64,000 bases of DNA, taken from the NCBI RefSeq assembly GCF_008831035.1, contig NZ_WAJR01000006.1:42756-106755 (forward strand), in the 5' to 3' direction. Each line of letters opens with the position of its first letter. Position 1 is the first letter of the stretch. Below, piece after piece: positions 45,671 to 54,498 of the stretch. The notes under the pieces are model-generated. The model was given only the letters and a program-made list of their open reading frames with translations. It made no database searches and was not told the origin of the DNA. This stretch comes from Ellagibacter isourolithinifaciens. GTDB lineage: Bacteria; Actinomycetota; Coriobacteriia; Coriobacteriales; Eggerthellaceae. A program made the translations under genes and the position numbers.

Positions 45671-46333
45671 ATGAGCGAAAAGCGTTCTCGAAAGCTGTCT
45701 CGCAGGGAGATTGCGGTTGCAATTGTTCTTATTGCTATAGTCGGTATTTCTTGCGGTGTGCACAGCCTCGTAAAATCATATAAAGCCGAGCAAAGAGAAT
45801 TGTTTTATGACTCAGTTAAAGAGTCGTTTTCCATGAACGAAACGATTCGTCTTGACTCTCAGGTTGATGAGTCGGACGTCGCGCCGTACTCAAGCGTTCC
45901 TGCCTCGGCGGGGTTGCCGTGGGAGGGGGTAGTTGACATCGCGATAAAGCACGCGGAGCTTTACCCATCTGTCGATTCTGCCGGGCTCGCCGATTCGTCG
46001 TACCTGTCCCAGCCTGAGGGGACAAGCTTTCTTTTGCTGGAGGTCGAAATCTCTAACATTAACGCCGAGGGCGAGTATGAGCGGGAGGCAACAGGGGAGA
46101 AAGTCTTCAATATCACTTTTCTCAAAGTTCCTCCTTACGGTGACATCCCTTATTTCGATGGCGCTCTCGGCGATGCCACGCCTCACGAGGCTTATTGCTT
46201 CGAGCTTCCGAAGGGCGAGTCGCTACTGCTGCATGTTGGATTTTTTGTGCCGGACAACGGCGGGCCGTACACGGCGTTCTTGGGAACAACCGGCAAGTAT
46301 TCGGTACCGCTCGACGTTGAGGAAAAGGGGTGA
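45671..46333 (+). CDS. Membrane-anchored protein of the ABC locus (DUF5028-like)
   Basis: 220 aa from ATG 45671 (MSEKRSRKLS). One N-terminal TM helix (about 12-32, IAVAIVLIAIVGISCGVHSL) anchors an outward domain. That domain's beta-rich core (FLLLEVEISNINAEGEYERE, about 130-150) has the same pattern as the protein at 48708 (VVVLEYEVRNDSNENGG), suggesting the two are distant paralogues. TTG 45641 would add ten residues. The stop overlaps the region leading into the first ABC-2 subunit. Role inferred as immunity or assembly factor. Confidence 0.7.
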   Translation: MSEKRSRKLSRREIAVAIVLIAIVGISCGVHSLVKSYKAEQRELFYDSVKESFSMNETIRLDSQVDESDVAPYSSVPASAGLPWEGVVDIAIKHAELYPSVDSAGLADSSYLSQPEGTSFLLLEVEISNINAEGEYEREATGEKVFNITFLKVPPYGDIPYFDGALGDATPHEAYCFELPKGESLLLHVGFFVPDNGGPYTAFLGTTGKYSVPLDVEEKG

Positions 46334-46341
46334 TTCCGATA

Positions 46342-47193
46342 ATGATTACGTGTTTACGGATAGAGCTAAGCAAGGCATTTCGCAACGGGTGGTTTGTTGT
46401 CGCCCTCATCATCGGCTGCGCGTTCGGTCTTGGCTGTGCGGCACTCTACGCTATTCCGAGCATCTTTTCGACATTTGTTCCCAATCCGGATAAGTTTTAC
46501 CATCCAACAAGCCAGAGCTGTTTCAACGCGTGGATTTCCGTCGATACGACGTCTTGGGCTTTGTTGTTCTATCAAGTGCTTCCGCTGCTTTGCGTCATTC
46601 CCTATGCATGGTCGTTCGCTTCCGAAAGGAAAGACGGCTATATTTCACACGCGTACACGCGGGTCGGGCGAGGCGAATACTTTTTCTCAAAATACGTTGC
46701 GGTGTTTCTATCCGCTGGTGCAGTAGCGGTTCTTCCGCAGATTCTCAATCTCATGACGCTTGCCTGCTTTTTTCCGGGGTATGTGCCGTCTATTCAAGAT
46801 GCTAATTATTACGCGCCAGTATTTTGGCAAAGCGTCGGGTCGTTTTTGTTCTACAACTTGCCCCTTGCCTACGTTGCGCTGTACATGCTCATCGACTTTC
46901 TGCTCTGCGGCGCATGGGCGGGTTTTGTGCTTGCGTTATCGCTTGTCGTGCACAACCGAGTTATTCTGCTTACGGCCCCCTACTTGGCCCTTCTTGCCAT
47001 TCAATTCGTGAATGAGAACATTTTCTTCGCTATTGGGAAAGTTAGGGGTTTTCAGCTGAGCCTTTTCGAGAACCTGCATGGAAGCTGCTCGATGTATATT
47101 CAAAACGGCTGGATCATCGTGGGCGAAATAGTTGCGTTTCTTTTTATGACGGGCTTGTTCTGGGTTTTCTGGGGGAAGCGTGATGCGCTATGA
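46342..47193 (+). CDS. ABC-2-like membrane subunit 1
   Basis: 283 aa with about six TM helices. It starts with a short cytoplasmic helix (MITCLRIELSKAFRNGWFVV) typical of ABC-2 permeases of peptide exporters/immunity pumps, followed by a large outward loop after TM1 (about 40-75) and ASERKDGYISHAYTRVGRGEYF in the first cytoplasmic loop. ATG 46342 with GGGGTGA upstream is preferred to GTG 46330. It overlaps the next gene by ATGA. Family identity is low and function inferred from context. Confidence 0.75.
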   Translation: MITCLRIELSKAFRNGWFVVALIIGCAFGLGCAALYAIPSIFSTFVPNPDKFYHPTSQSCFNAWISVDTTSWALLFYQVLPLLCVIPYAWSFASERKDGYISHAYTRVGRGEYFFSKYVAVFLSAGAVAVLPQILNLMTLACFFPGYVPSIQDANYYAPVFWQSVGSFLFYNLPLAYVALYMLIDFLLCGAWAGFVLALSLVVHNRVILLTAPYLALLAIQFVNENIFFAIGKVRGFQLSLFENLHGSCSMYIQNGWIIVGEIVAFLFMTGLFWVFWGKRDAL

Positions 47194-48020
47194 GGCTTCT
47201 TCTTGTTGACTTGGCAGAAGGATTCTGGTCGCTTTGGCGGTGGTATATAGGCGCAGTGGCGCTGTTTGCTGTGATGTCCGCGTCGTTGGTTTTGCAGGCT
47301 TTGACGCTCGGCATGTCGCTTGCGAGCCTTTCGGTCGGAGATTTCCTTCTCTACTATTTTGCTGGGACGAGTCAATTTTTCGCTTTCGGCGGCGATCCGT
47401 TTCGGCTGCCCGTCATGTGGGCTTTCGTCTGCCTATTCGCGCTTTACCTGGTGTTGTGGTATCCCTATCGCGACTTGCTCGGCTTTGGGAGAGCGGCGGT
47501 CGTAGTCGGGGGAAGCCGATGGCGGTGGTGGTTTGCGAAGTGCGTTTGGGTCGTTGTTGCAATTGCTGTGTTCTGCCTGTGCGCTTTCGTTGTCGCTTCG
47601 ACGTCCTCGTTGCTTGTCGGAGGCTGCATTTCTTTGACTGTTTCCGAGGAGATGCCTTTCTTGCTTGGGCTGCGGGAATCACAGCTTGCTGAACCGCCTT
47701 ACTCGATAGGCTCGTCAATTGCCGTCGCCTTCGCTTCGCTGGCTGCGCTCGCGTTGTTTCAGCTGCTCTTATCGCTGGTCACGGGCCCGGTGATAAGTTT
47801 TGCCTGCTCGATTTCGATTATCTTTCTGTCGGCGTTTTACTTCGATCCGCTGCTCATCGGCAACTCGATGATGCTTGCGCGATCCGATTGCCTGATGGAG
47901 GGCGGGATTTCGGTTTTTGCCGGCGCGTGCATTGCCTCTTCTCTTGCGGGCGCTTCTATTTTGGCGGGTGGCTTGCTGTTTTCCTGGATGGACATTACGG
48001 ACAAAGAGAGGTTCAAATGA
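47190..48020 (+). CDS. ABC-2-like membrane subunit 2
   Basis: 276 aa, about six TM helices (e.g. WYIGAVALFAVMSASLVLQA near 14-33 and SIAVAFASLAALALFQLLLS near 177-196). It starts inside the stop of subunit 1 and ends in an ATGA overlap with the ATPase gene, so the three are translated as a block. The asymmetric pair of permease-like proteins with a single ATPase is the layout of lantibiotic/bacteriocin immunity-type ABC transporters. Confidence 0.75.
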   Translation: MRLLLVDLAEGFWSLWRWYIGAVALFAVMSASLVLQALTLGMSLASLSVGDFLLYYFAGTSQFFAFGGDPFRLPVMWAFVCLFALYLVLWYPYRDLLGFGRAAVVVGGSRWRWWFAKCVWVVVAIAVFCLCAFVVASTSSLLVGGCISLTVSEEMPFLLGLRESQLAEPPYSIGSSIAVAFASLAALALFQLLLSLVTGPVISFACSISIIFLSAFYFDPLLIGNSMMLARSDCLMEGGISVFAGACIASSLAGASILAGGLLFSWMDITDKERFK

Positions 48021-48718
48021 AGCTCGTTATTCAGGATTTGAAAAAGGAGATGAAGGGTTCGGTTGTCCTCGACGGGATAAACATGGAGCTTTCCAGTGGT
48101 GAAATCGTGGGTCTTGAAGGGGTGAACGGCTCGGGTAAAACGATGCTTCTTCGCGCTATAGCTGGGCTTATACGACCAACTAGCGGGTTTGTGAGCATTG
48201 ACGGAAAGCGCCTGCGGAAAGACGTACCCTTCCCCCAAAGCATCGGCATCCTTATTGAGAACCCCGCATTTCTTGAATCGCGAACGGGGCTTGCCAACCT
48301 GATGATTCTTGGCGCGATGAGGAAAGCAACGAAGCGGGGTGGACTTGACTCCTCCTCGCTCCGGGAAGCTGCACGAGATTCTCTGCGTATGGTGGGGCTC
48401 GATCCCGATGACGAGCGGAAATACAAGAAATACTCGCTCGGAATGAAGCAGCGCCTGGGAATCGCTGCGGCAATAATGGGATTTCCGCAGCTCATCTTAT
48501 TGGATGAGCCGACAAATGCGCTCGATGTTGAAGGGACTGAATTGGTGAGGCGGCTCATTCTTGAAGCGAAAGGGAAGGGCTCGCTTGTCATGGTTGCGAG
48601 CCACGATAAGGATTTTCTGCACGGAATCGCCGACGAGGTGCATACCTTGCGGGAGGGGCGAATCGTGAGTTTTGTGGGCACGCCCATTTCCCAAGGAGGT
48701 GGCTTCGATGAGGCGTAA
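48017..48718 (+). CDS. ABC transporter ATP-binding protein of the export/immunity locus
   Basis: 233 aa. Walker A EGVNGSGKTM is near 35-44, the signature YSLGMKQRLGIAAA near 137-150, and Walker B LILLDEPTNALD near 158-169, followed by SHDKDF (switch His). The size and LGMKQR signature match ATPases of ABC-2 (BcrA/NatA-like) exporters. Start ATG 48017 overlaps the preceding stop. The gene ends 11 bp into the next gene, which starts at 48708. Confidence 0.9.
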   Translation: MKLVIQDLKKEMKGSVVLDGINMELSSGEIVGLEGVNGSGKTMLLRAIAGLIRPTSGFVSIDGKRLRKDVPFPQSIGILIENPAFLESRTGLANLMILGAMRKATKRGGLDSSSLREAARDSLRMVGLDPDDERKYKKYSLGMKQRLGIAAAIMGFPQLILLDEPTNALDVEGTELVRRLILEAKGKGSLVMVASHDKDFLHGIADEVHTLREGRIVSFVGTPISQGGGFDEA

Positions 48719-49421
48719 TCAAACTGAGGATGCCCGCGCCAAGGCTCGCGGCAACGCTTTTGGTGGCAAATCTGTTGCGCGAAGGTCGTTCCTGGCGCTT
48801 GGCGGGGCGGCGGCGCTCGGGCTCATCGCGTGCCGGATTGGCGTTGTAAACGCGAATGCCGAGACAATCCCAACCGAATATTACCCGCTAGGAGAATGGG
48901 CTGATCTGACGGGCTGCTTTTTCAACGAGTTGTCGGGCGAGGACATGGCCGGCTATGCCCTTCGCATCGTAAGTGCCGAGGCCATGAATGCGAGCGAATA
49001 TCTCGCTCGCTATAGTGCCGATCCCGAGGTCCCCGAGAACGTCGAGGTCAAAAACACATCGATTGGACCCGATGCCGACGTCGTTGTGCTGGAATACGAG
49101 GTTCGTAACGACTCGAACGAAAACGGGGGCATTGCCCTTTACAACCAACGATTGATTCCCGCGCGAAAAAACGTCGCCTATTCTTACGATGAGCAGTTAT
49201 GGCTTTCGACGGAACCCCAGTTGAAAAGCGGGTTTTCTGGAGGTTTCGGTCTGGTTAAGGGGACGTCTTTCGTGACGCATATTCCCTTCTGCTACGTTTC
49301 CAATCCAGGCTACCTTGAGAAATACGACCGGCAACTGCGCATGCCCGTAGGCGCAGATCGCGATTTCGAGCTCATCTTATGCAACGCGCCAACAAGGAAG
49401 ATCGTGCGAGTCTCCCTATGA
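48708..49421 (+). CDS. Exported protein of the ABC locus (DUF5028-like)
   Basis: 237 aa from ATG 48708, overlapping the ATPase gene by 11 nt with AAGGAGG upstream. A twin-arginine-like signal (ARRSFLALGGAAALGLIAC) spans about 22-41 and contains a possible lipobox Cys. The mature part is beta-rich with VVVLEYEVRNDSNENGG near 125, resembling the protein at 45671. Last gene of the lower-GC locus. The role may be sensing or immunity for the secreted protein (inference). Confidence 0.72.
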   Translation: MRRNQTEDARAKARGNAFGGKSVARRSFLALGGAAALGLIACRIGVVNANAETIPTEYYPLGEWADLTGCFFNELSGEDMAGYALRIVSAEAMNASEYLARYSADPEVPENVEVKNTSIGPDADVVVLEYEVRNDSNENGGIALYNQRLIPARKNVAYSYDEQLWLSTEPQLKSGFSGGFGLVKGTSFVTHIPFCYVSNPGYLEKYDRQLRMPVGADRDFELILCNAPTRKIVRVSL

Positions 49422-49656
49422 GCTTGCCTGTCCTCCCTTCGCCCGCCATGCGGTTGCGTGTGAAACCCGCGGGCCCTCCTTCGCCTTCCCGCCCCCGTCT
49501 GTGCCCATGTCTCCGCTCACGTCTTCGTTTCGCGTGAAGGCTTGGGCATGTGGCCCCGTGGGGTTTTCGCTGCGCTATACTGGTTCGACCGTGTAAAACA
49601 AGGCTGCGCGCGAGGTGTGCGCAGCGACGGCCCGAAGGCAAGAAGGAGCGCGTCTC

Positions 49657-50946
49657 ATGTTAGACATCAAGTACGTCCGCGAAAACCAAGAAGCAGTCGC
49701 CGAGGCGATGAAGAACCGCAACGCTTCATGGGATGCGGAGCGCTTCTCAAGCCTTGACGAGAACCGCCGCGCCGCCATCGTGAAGGAAGAGGCGCTTCAG
49801 CAGGAGCGCAACGCCGCGTCGAAGTCCATCGGCGAGATGATGCGCGAGGGCAAAAAGGACGAGGCCGAGACCGCCAAGGAGCGCGTCCGCGCCATCAACG
49901 AGGAGCTCGACGAGATCTCCGCGAAGCGCGAGGCCATCGACGCCGAGCTGCACGACCTCATGCTGCATGTGCCCAACATCCCCTGCGCCGCGACGCCCGT
50001 CGGCAAGGACGAGACCGAGAACCCCGAGCGCCGTCGCTGGGGCACCCCGCGCGACTTCGCGGCCGAGGGCTTCGAGCCCAAGCCCCACTGGGACCTCGGC
50101 ACTGACCTCGATATCCTCGATTTCGAGCGCGGCAACAAAATCTCCGGCAGCCGCTTCACCGTGCTCGGCGGTGCGGGTGCACGCCTCGAGCGCGCGCTTA
50201 TCAACTACTTCCTCGACACGCATACCTCCCGCGGTTTCAAGGAATGGTGGCCGCCCGTGGTCGTGAAGCGCGAGACCATGGTGGGCACCGGCCAGCTGCC
50301 CAAGTTCGAAGACGACGCCTATCACGTGTCGGGCGACATGTTCCTCATCCCGACCGCCGAGGTCACGCTCACGAACCTGCACGCGGGCGAGGTGCTCGAC
50401 GCCGACACGCTGCCGCGCTGGTACACCGCGTTCACCCCGTGCTTCCGCGAAGAGGCGGGCTCGGCGGGCCGCGACACGCGCGGCATCATCCGCCAGCACG
50501 AGTTCGACAAGGTTGAAATGGTGAAGTTCGCCACGCCGGAGGATTCCGACAACCAGCTCGAGAGCATGACCGCCGAGGCGGAATACCTGCTCCAGCAGCT
50601 CGGCCTTCCGTACCGCGTCATCTCGCTGTGCACGGGCGACCTGGGCTTCTCCGCGCGCCAGACCTACGACGTTGAGGTGTGGCTGCCCAGCTACAACGGC
50701 TACAAGGAAATCTCCAGCTGCTCGAACTGCGGCGACTTCCAGGCGCGCCGCGCCAACATCAAGTATCGCGACCCGGCGAACTTCAAGGGCTCGCGCTACC
50801 TGCACACGCTCAACGGCTCCGGCCTGCCCGCGGGCCGCACCATGGCCGCTATCATGGAGAACTACCAGCAGGCCGACGGCACCATCAAGGTACCTGACGT
50901 GCTCGTTCCCTACATGGGCACCGACGTCATCAAGCCGGTGGAATAA
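49657..50946 (+). CDS. serS: Seryl-tRNA synthetase
   Basis: Class II synthetase charging tRNA-Ser, 429 aa, standard length. The N-terminal coiled-coil tRNA arm (about 25-105) is followed by the catalytic core with motif 2 ([18 protein letters not shown], about 258-275) and motif 3 ([19 protein letters not shown], about 386-404). Start ATG 49657 ([10 protein letters not shown]) follows AAGAAGGAG. A TATACT -10 near 49577 suggests its own promoter. No T-box-like leader was recognised in the 235-bp upstream gap. Confidence 0.97.
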   Translation: MLDIKYVRENQEAVAEAMKNRNASWDAERFSSLDENRRAAIVKEEALQQERNAASKSIGEMMREGKKDEAETAKERVRAINEELDEISAKREAIDAELHDLMLHVPNIPCAATPVGKDETENPERRRWGTPRDFAAEGFEPKPHWDLGTDLDILDFERGNKISGSRFTVLGGAGARLERALINYFLDTHTSRGFKEWWPPVVVKRETMVGTGQLPKFEDDAYHVSGDMFLIPTAEVTLTNLHAGEVLDADTLPRWYTAFTPCFREEAGSAGRDTRGIIRQHEFDKVEMVKFATPEDSDNQLESMTAEAEYLLQQLGLPYRVISLCTGDLGFSARQTYDVEVWLPSYNGYKEISSCSNCGDFQARRANIKYRDPANFKGSRYLHTLNGSGLPAGRTMAAIMENYQQADGTIKVPDVLVPYMGTDVIKPVE

Positions 50947-50951
50947 CGAGC

Positions 50952-51566
50952 GTGGATTCTCGCAATCAACAACGCGCGGGCGCTCGCTCGTCCGCGCGCA
51001 CGGGGGGCGCATCGTCGCGTGATCGCGGGGGCGCCTCCCGCCCTTCTTCCGCGAAAAAGCGCAGGAAGTGGCCTTTTGTCGTCGCTGGTGCTGTGGTTCT
51101 CGTTGTGGCGGCCGTCGTCGTCGCCTTCTCTTGTTGGCGCTGGACGTTTGCGAACGACGCGCAGGATATCCAGGGTACGTGGTACATCGCCGGCACGCAG
51201 AAGACGGTCGACGTCACGGCAGACGGCATCAAGCTCGCCGACGACGTCACGTATTCCTACACGATTGACGAGGGCGCGAAGGCGCTTTCTATCTCTTTCG
51301 GCAACATGGAAGGCGAGGCGCGCTATCGCTTCTCGTTCGACAGGCAGACGCTTGCCTTACGTGATGGGGAAACTACCTGGGGAAATTCGCTCTCCGAGGA
51401 CATCTCTTGGACAATCGCCGCCCTCGGCCGCGCCATCCAAGGAGAACAGGCGAGCCCCGAGCTTTCAGGCGATTCGACCATGGTCCTCACCCGCACGCCA
51501 CAGGACTTATCGTCGGAGGGCGCGTCTGGGGCGGCAGCATCCCAGGTCGCATCCCAGGGCGCGTGA
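50952..51566 (+). CDS. Membrane-anchored lipocalin-like protein
   Basis: 204 aa from GTG 50952. An N-terminal basic, Ser/Arg-rich cytoplasmic stretch of about 40 residues precedes a TM helix (about 40-60, WPFVVAGAVVLVVAAVVVAF). The extracytoplasmic beta domain begins DIQGTWYIAG (about 73-82) and has TYSYTIDEGAKALSISF, the calycin/lipocalin-like (DUF5640-type) pattern. The tail is Ser/Ala-rich. It lies 5 bp after serS and overlaps the next gene by one base, so it belongs to an operon continuing to the ATP-grasp gene. Function unknown. Confidence 0.72.
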   Translation: MDSRNQQRAGARSSARTGGASSRDRGGASRPSSAKKRRKWPFVVAGAVVLVVAAVVVAFSCWRWTFANDAQDIQGTWYIAGTQKTVDVTADGIKLADDVTYSYTIDEGAKALSISFGNMEGEARYRFSFDRQTLALRDGETTWGNSLSEDISWTIAALGRAIQGEQASPELSGDSTMVLTRTPQDLSSEGASGAAASQVASQGA

Positions 51567-51976
51567 TGGAAGTCATCCGCGCCTCGCGCATCTGTGTGCG
51601 CCCACGGCGAATCGAGGCGAACATCGACGTCGCCGCTGGATTCCGCACAACGACGCCCGAGCTCGCCGCGCGAATCTGCGCGCGATTTCCCAACCTGGTG
51701 CACCATGCGTGCGTGAACGACGAGGGCCCCACTTTCGGTGCAGTGATCGATCATACGCCGTTGCCCCACTTGCTTGAGCACCTCGTCATCGATTTGCAGG
51801 TGGTGGCCGAGAAAAGCGGTACTCTGTCACAAAGCTTTACGTACGTCGGAACGACGCAGTGGCTCGACGAGCAGCGAGGCCTCGCGCGCGTGGAAGTGAA
51901 TTTCACGGACGATTTGGTGGCCCTGCGTGCTTTTAAGGATGCCCTCTGCGCGATTAACGAGGCGGTGGTACTCTAA
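51566..51976 (+). CDS. Stand-alone domain resembling the cyanophycin synthetase N-terminus
   Basis: 136 aa; the ATG shares the A of the preceding TGA. The order of motifs (PNLVHHACVNDEGPTFGAVI, LPHLLEHLVIDLQVVAEK, then RVEVNFTDDLVALRAFKDAL) follows the CphA N-terminal domain (H..EHVALELQ, V.FEY....G..A). CphA itself is a roughly 900-aa ATP-grasp/Mur-ligase fusion, so here only the small domain exists. It lies next to an aminotransferase and a D-Ala-D-Ala ligase-type ATP-grasp gene. Family match is by eye only. Confidence 0.6.
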   Translation: MEVIRASRICVRPRRIEANIDVAAGFRTTTPELAARICARFPNLVHHACVNDEGPTFGAVIDHTPLPHLLEHLVIDLQVVAEKSGTLSQSFTYVGTTQWLDEQRGLARVEVNFTDDLVALRAFKDALCAINEAVVL

Positions 51977-51981
51977 GCATC

Positions 51982-53253
51982 ATGACTACGGCACACATGA
52001 AATTCGACCAAACGAGCGACAAAATCGCTGACCGTGTGAGGAATTTGCGCTCGAGCGCCGTGCGCGACCTTTTTGCCGCGGCGGTTCGCCCGGACATCAT
52101 CTCGCTTTCAGGTGGCATGCCCGACGTGTCGCTTCTCCCGCAGCGCGCCATCCAGAAGGCGGTGCACGCCGCCATCACCGACGAGCGCGCCGTTGCACTG
52201 CAGTACGGCTCGACGAACGGCCGACTGGAAACCCGTCAGGCGCTTTGCGACATCATGCGCGACATCGGCGTCCGCGTGAAGCCCGAGGAGATGCTGCTCA
52301 CATCCGGCGCCCAGCAGGCATTGAACCTGCTCGGCGAGACGTTTCTCGACAAGGGCGACATCGTCTTGGTAGAAGGCCCTACCTACTTAACGGCGCTTTC
52401 CGCGTTCAACGCCTACGAGCCCGAGATTCACTCCGTGCCTTTCGACGACGAGGGCATGCGCATGGATTTGCTGGAAGAGGAGCTCAAGCGCATCGGCAAG
52501 GGAAACAAGCGCCTGAAGATGCTCTACACCATTCCCAACTTCCAGAACCCCGGCGGCGTCACCATGACGGGCGAGCGCCGCAAACGCCTCATCGAGCTCT
52601 CGCATGAGTACGACTTCATGATCATCGAGGACGACCCCTACGGCCGTTTGCGCTACGAAGGTGGGCACATGGTCCCGCTGAAGGCGCAGGACGATCGCGT
52701 CATCTACCTGGGCACCATCTCGAAGATCTTTGCGCCGGGCCTTCGCATCGGCTGGATTTGCGCGCCTGTCGACGTGCTCGCTCGCATCAGCCTGGTGAAG
52801 CAGGGCGCCGACTTGTGCGGCTCGACGTTTGACCAGGTCGTGGTCGAGCACTACTTCACGGACACGCCGTGGCAGCGCACGCTGCAGAAGTTTATCAAGA
52901 CCTATGGTGAGCGCCGCGATGCCATGCTCGCCGCGCTCGAGGAATATTTCCCGCCCGAGGCATCCTGGACGCACCCGGAGGGTGGCTTCTTCTTGTGGGT
53001 TACGCTGCCGAAGTACGTGGACACGGGCAGCATGCTCGCCGACGCGCTTGAGGCGGGCGTGACGTTCTGCCCGGGCGATAGCTTCTACGTCGACGGCGTG
53101 ACGGGCAGAAACTGCATGCGCCTGAACTTCAGCTACGAAACGCCCGAGAACATCACGGAGGCGATTCGTCGCCTGGCGAAGGTGATCGAGGAGCGCCTGG
53201 AGCTTTACCGTGCGTTCATCGATGCGGGCGCCATCAAGGTGCCGGAAGAATAG
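51982..53253 (+). CDS. PLP-dependent class I aminotransferase (LysN/MocR-core-like)
   Basis: 423 aa, fold type I. PLP lysine Lys248 is in GTISKIFAPGLRIGW, with SGGMPDVSLLP near 45, LTSGAQQALNL near 107, IPNFQNPGG near 180 and IIEDDPYGRLRYEG near 215. It resembles 2-aminoadipate/branched-chain or aromatic aminotransferases that share the core of MocR regulators but lack the HTH. It starts 5 bp after the CphA-N-like gene, so the two are co-transcribed. Amino-acid specificity unknown. Confidence 0.9.
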   Translation: MTTAHMKFDQTSDKIADRVRNLRSSAVRDLFAAAVRPDIISLSGGMPDVSLLPQRAIQKAVHAAITDERAVALQYGSTNGRLETRQALCDIMRDIGVRVKPEEMLLTSGAQQALNLLGETFLDKGDIVLVEGPTYLTALSAFNAYEPEIHSVPFDDEGMRMDLLEEELKRIGKGNKRLKMLYTIPNFQNPGGVTMTGERRKRLIELSHEYDFMIIEDDPYGRLRYEGGHMVPLKAQDDRVIYLGTISKIFAPGLRIGWICAPVDVLARISLVKQGADLCGSTFDQVVVEHYFTDTPWQRTLQKFIKTYGERRDAMLAALEEYFPPEASWTHPEGGFFLWVTLPKYVDTGSMLADALEAGVTFCPGDSFYVDGVTGRNCMRLNFSYETPENITEAIRRLAKVIEERLELYRAFIDAGAIKVPEE

Positions 53254-53303
53254 CGGCAGACATTCCGCGCCGTGGGCGAACGGCGCTATCGAAAGGGAGC
53301 AAT

Positions 53304-54314
53304 ATGGGTCTCAAAGTTGCGGTTTTGATGGGCGGAACCTCGTTCGAGCGAGAGTTTTCGCTGGCTAGCGGCAAGAACGTATGCGCCGCGCTCGAGGAAG
53401 CCGGGCATAAGGTCGTTCCGCTCGACACGACGCGCGAGCTGGTGCCCACGCTGCGCAGCGAGCGCCCCGACGTGTGTTACAGCGCGCTTCACGGCAAGCA
53501 CGGCGAGGACGGTTCCATCCAAAGCCTGCTCGAGCTTTTGGGCATCCCCTACGTCGGATCCGATGCGCTCGTGTGCCGTCGTGCTCAGAACAAGGACTCG
53601 CTGCACGCGACGATGGAGGCATATCGCGAGCTCACCGATGAGCCTGCGGTCGCCTCGTGGCCGCAGGGAATCTGCATCGCGCGAGATGCCTTCAAGGATA
53701 TGGGTGCCGCGACGGCGCTCGATTTGGTGGAGGAGCGCGTTCACGGCGGCTATCCCGTGGCGGTGAAGCCGGCTCACGGCGGTTCTGCGATGGGCGTGCA
53801 CCGCGTCGACGACATTGACCATCTGGGCGAGGCGATCCTCGATGCGCTGTCCTACGACGACCACGTGGTGATCGAGCAGTGGATCGAAGGCGTTGAGCTG
53901 GCAGTTTCCGTTATTGGCACCGGCTGGGACGCGCATGCGCTGCCTCCGGTGGAAATCGTTCCCAAGCGTGGGCTCTACGACACCGCCGCCCGCATGGACG
54001 CGAGCTTGGTCGACTACTACGCGCCGGTGCGCAATGAGTCTTTGTCCTCGAACGAGGCCGATGCCCAGGCGATTCGCGCGGAGATCGAGCGTGCGGTCTT
54101 GGAGGTGTATCGCGCGTACGGCCTTCGCGACTTGGGCCGAATCGACTTAATCTGGGACGGCGCGCAGGCGCGCGTGATGGAGACGAACGTGTCCCCGGGC
54201 ATGACGGAGACCTCGCTGTTCCCCGCAGCTTGCAAGGCGGGCGGCTTGAGCCTGTCAGCCGTACTGAACGAGCTGGTCAGCAACGCGAAAGAGCGCGGCG
54301 CCGTCTTCTGCTAG
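53304..54314 (+). CDS. ddl: D-alanine-D-alanine ligase-type ATP-grasp enzyme
   Basis: 336 aa. The N-terminal VLMGGTSFEREFSLASG is the Ddl signature (HDGxxGEDGxIQ equivalent: HGKHGEDGSIQSLLELLG, about 63-80). ATP-binding VAVKPAHGGSAMGV is near 152-165, and the C-terminal catalytic block METNVSPGMTETSLFP is near 292-307 (Ddl has EVNTLPGMTxxSLxP). It makes D-Ala-D-Ala for peptidoglycan or a related dipeptide. AAAGGGAG precedes the start; a TTCG-loop terminator follows. Confidence 0.88.
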   Translation: MGLKVAVLMGGTSFEREFSLASGKNVCAALEEAGHKVVPLDTTRELVPTLRSERPDVCYSALHGKHGEDGSIQSLLELLGIPYVGSDALVCRRAQNKDSLHATMEAYRELTDEPAVASWPQGICIARDAFKDMGAATALDLVEERVHGGYPVAVKPAHGGSAMGVHRVDDIDHLGEAILDALSYDDHVVIEQWIEGVELAVSVIGTGWDAHALPPVEIVPKRGLYDTAARMDASLVDYYAPVRNESLSSNEADAQAIRAEIERAVLEVYRAYGLRDLGRIDLIWDGAQARVMETNVSPGMTETSLFPAACKAGGLSLSAVLNELVSNAKERGAVFC

Positions 54315-54346
54315 GCGAGCTGCTGGCACACTAATCGTTTTAGGGG

Positions 54347-54372
54347 AAAGGCCCGTTCGCGGGCCTTTCTTG
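54347..54372 (+). terminator. Intrinsic terminator after ddl
   Basis: AAAGGCCCG and CGGGCCTTT form a perfect 9-bp stem capped by the stable tetraloop TTCG, followed by CTTGT. Confidence 0.85.
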
Positions 54373-54498
54373 TACCCAAAGTCCGCCCCTCGTCAACGAA
54401 ACGGCAACCGAATAGTGGAGGGGTCGCGATTTTGGGCGGTGCTGCCCCGTGAGCACCTATAATGAGCGCATCGAGAAAACGTCTTGAAGGAGGCCGTT

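Noticed and set aside
49422..49656. T-box-type leader for serS
   Set aside because: I could not find the conserved T-box core or a clear antiterminator/terminator pair; only a TATACT promoter and short GC hairpins are visible.
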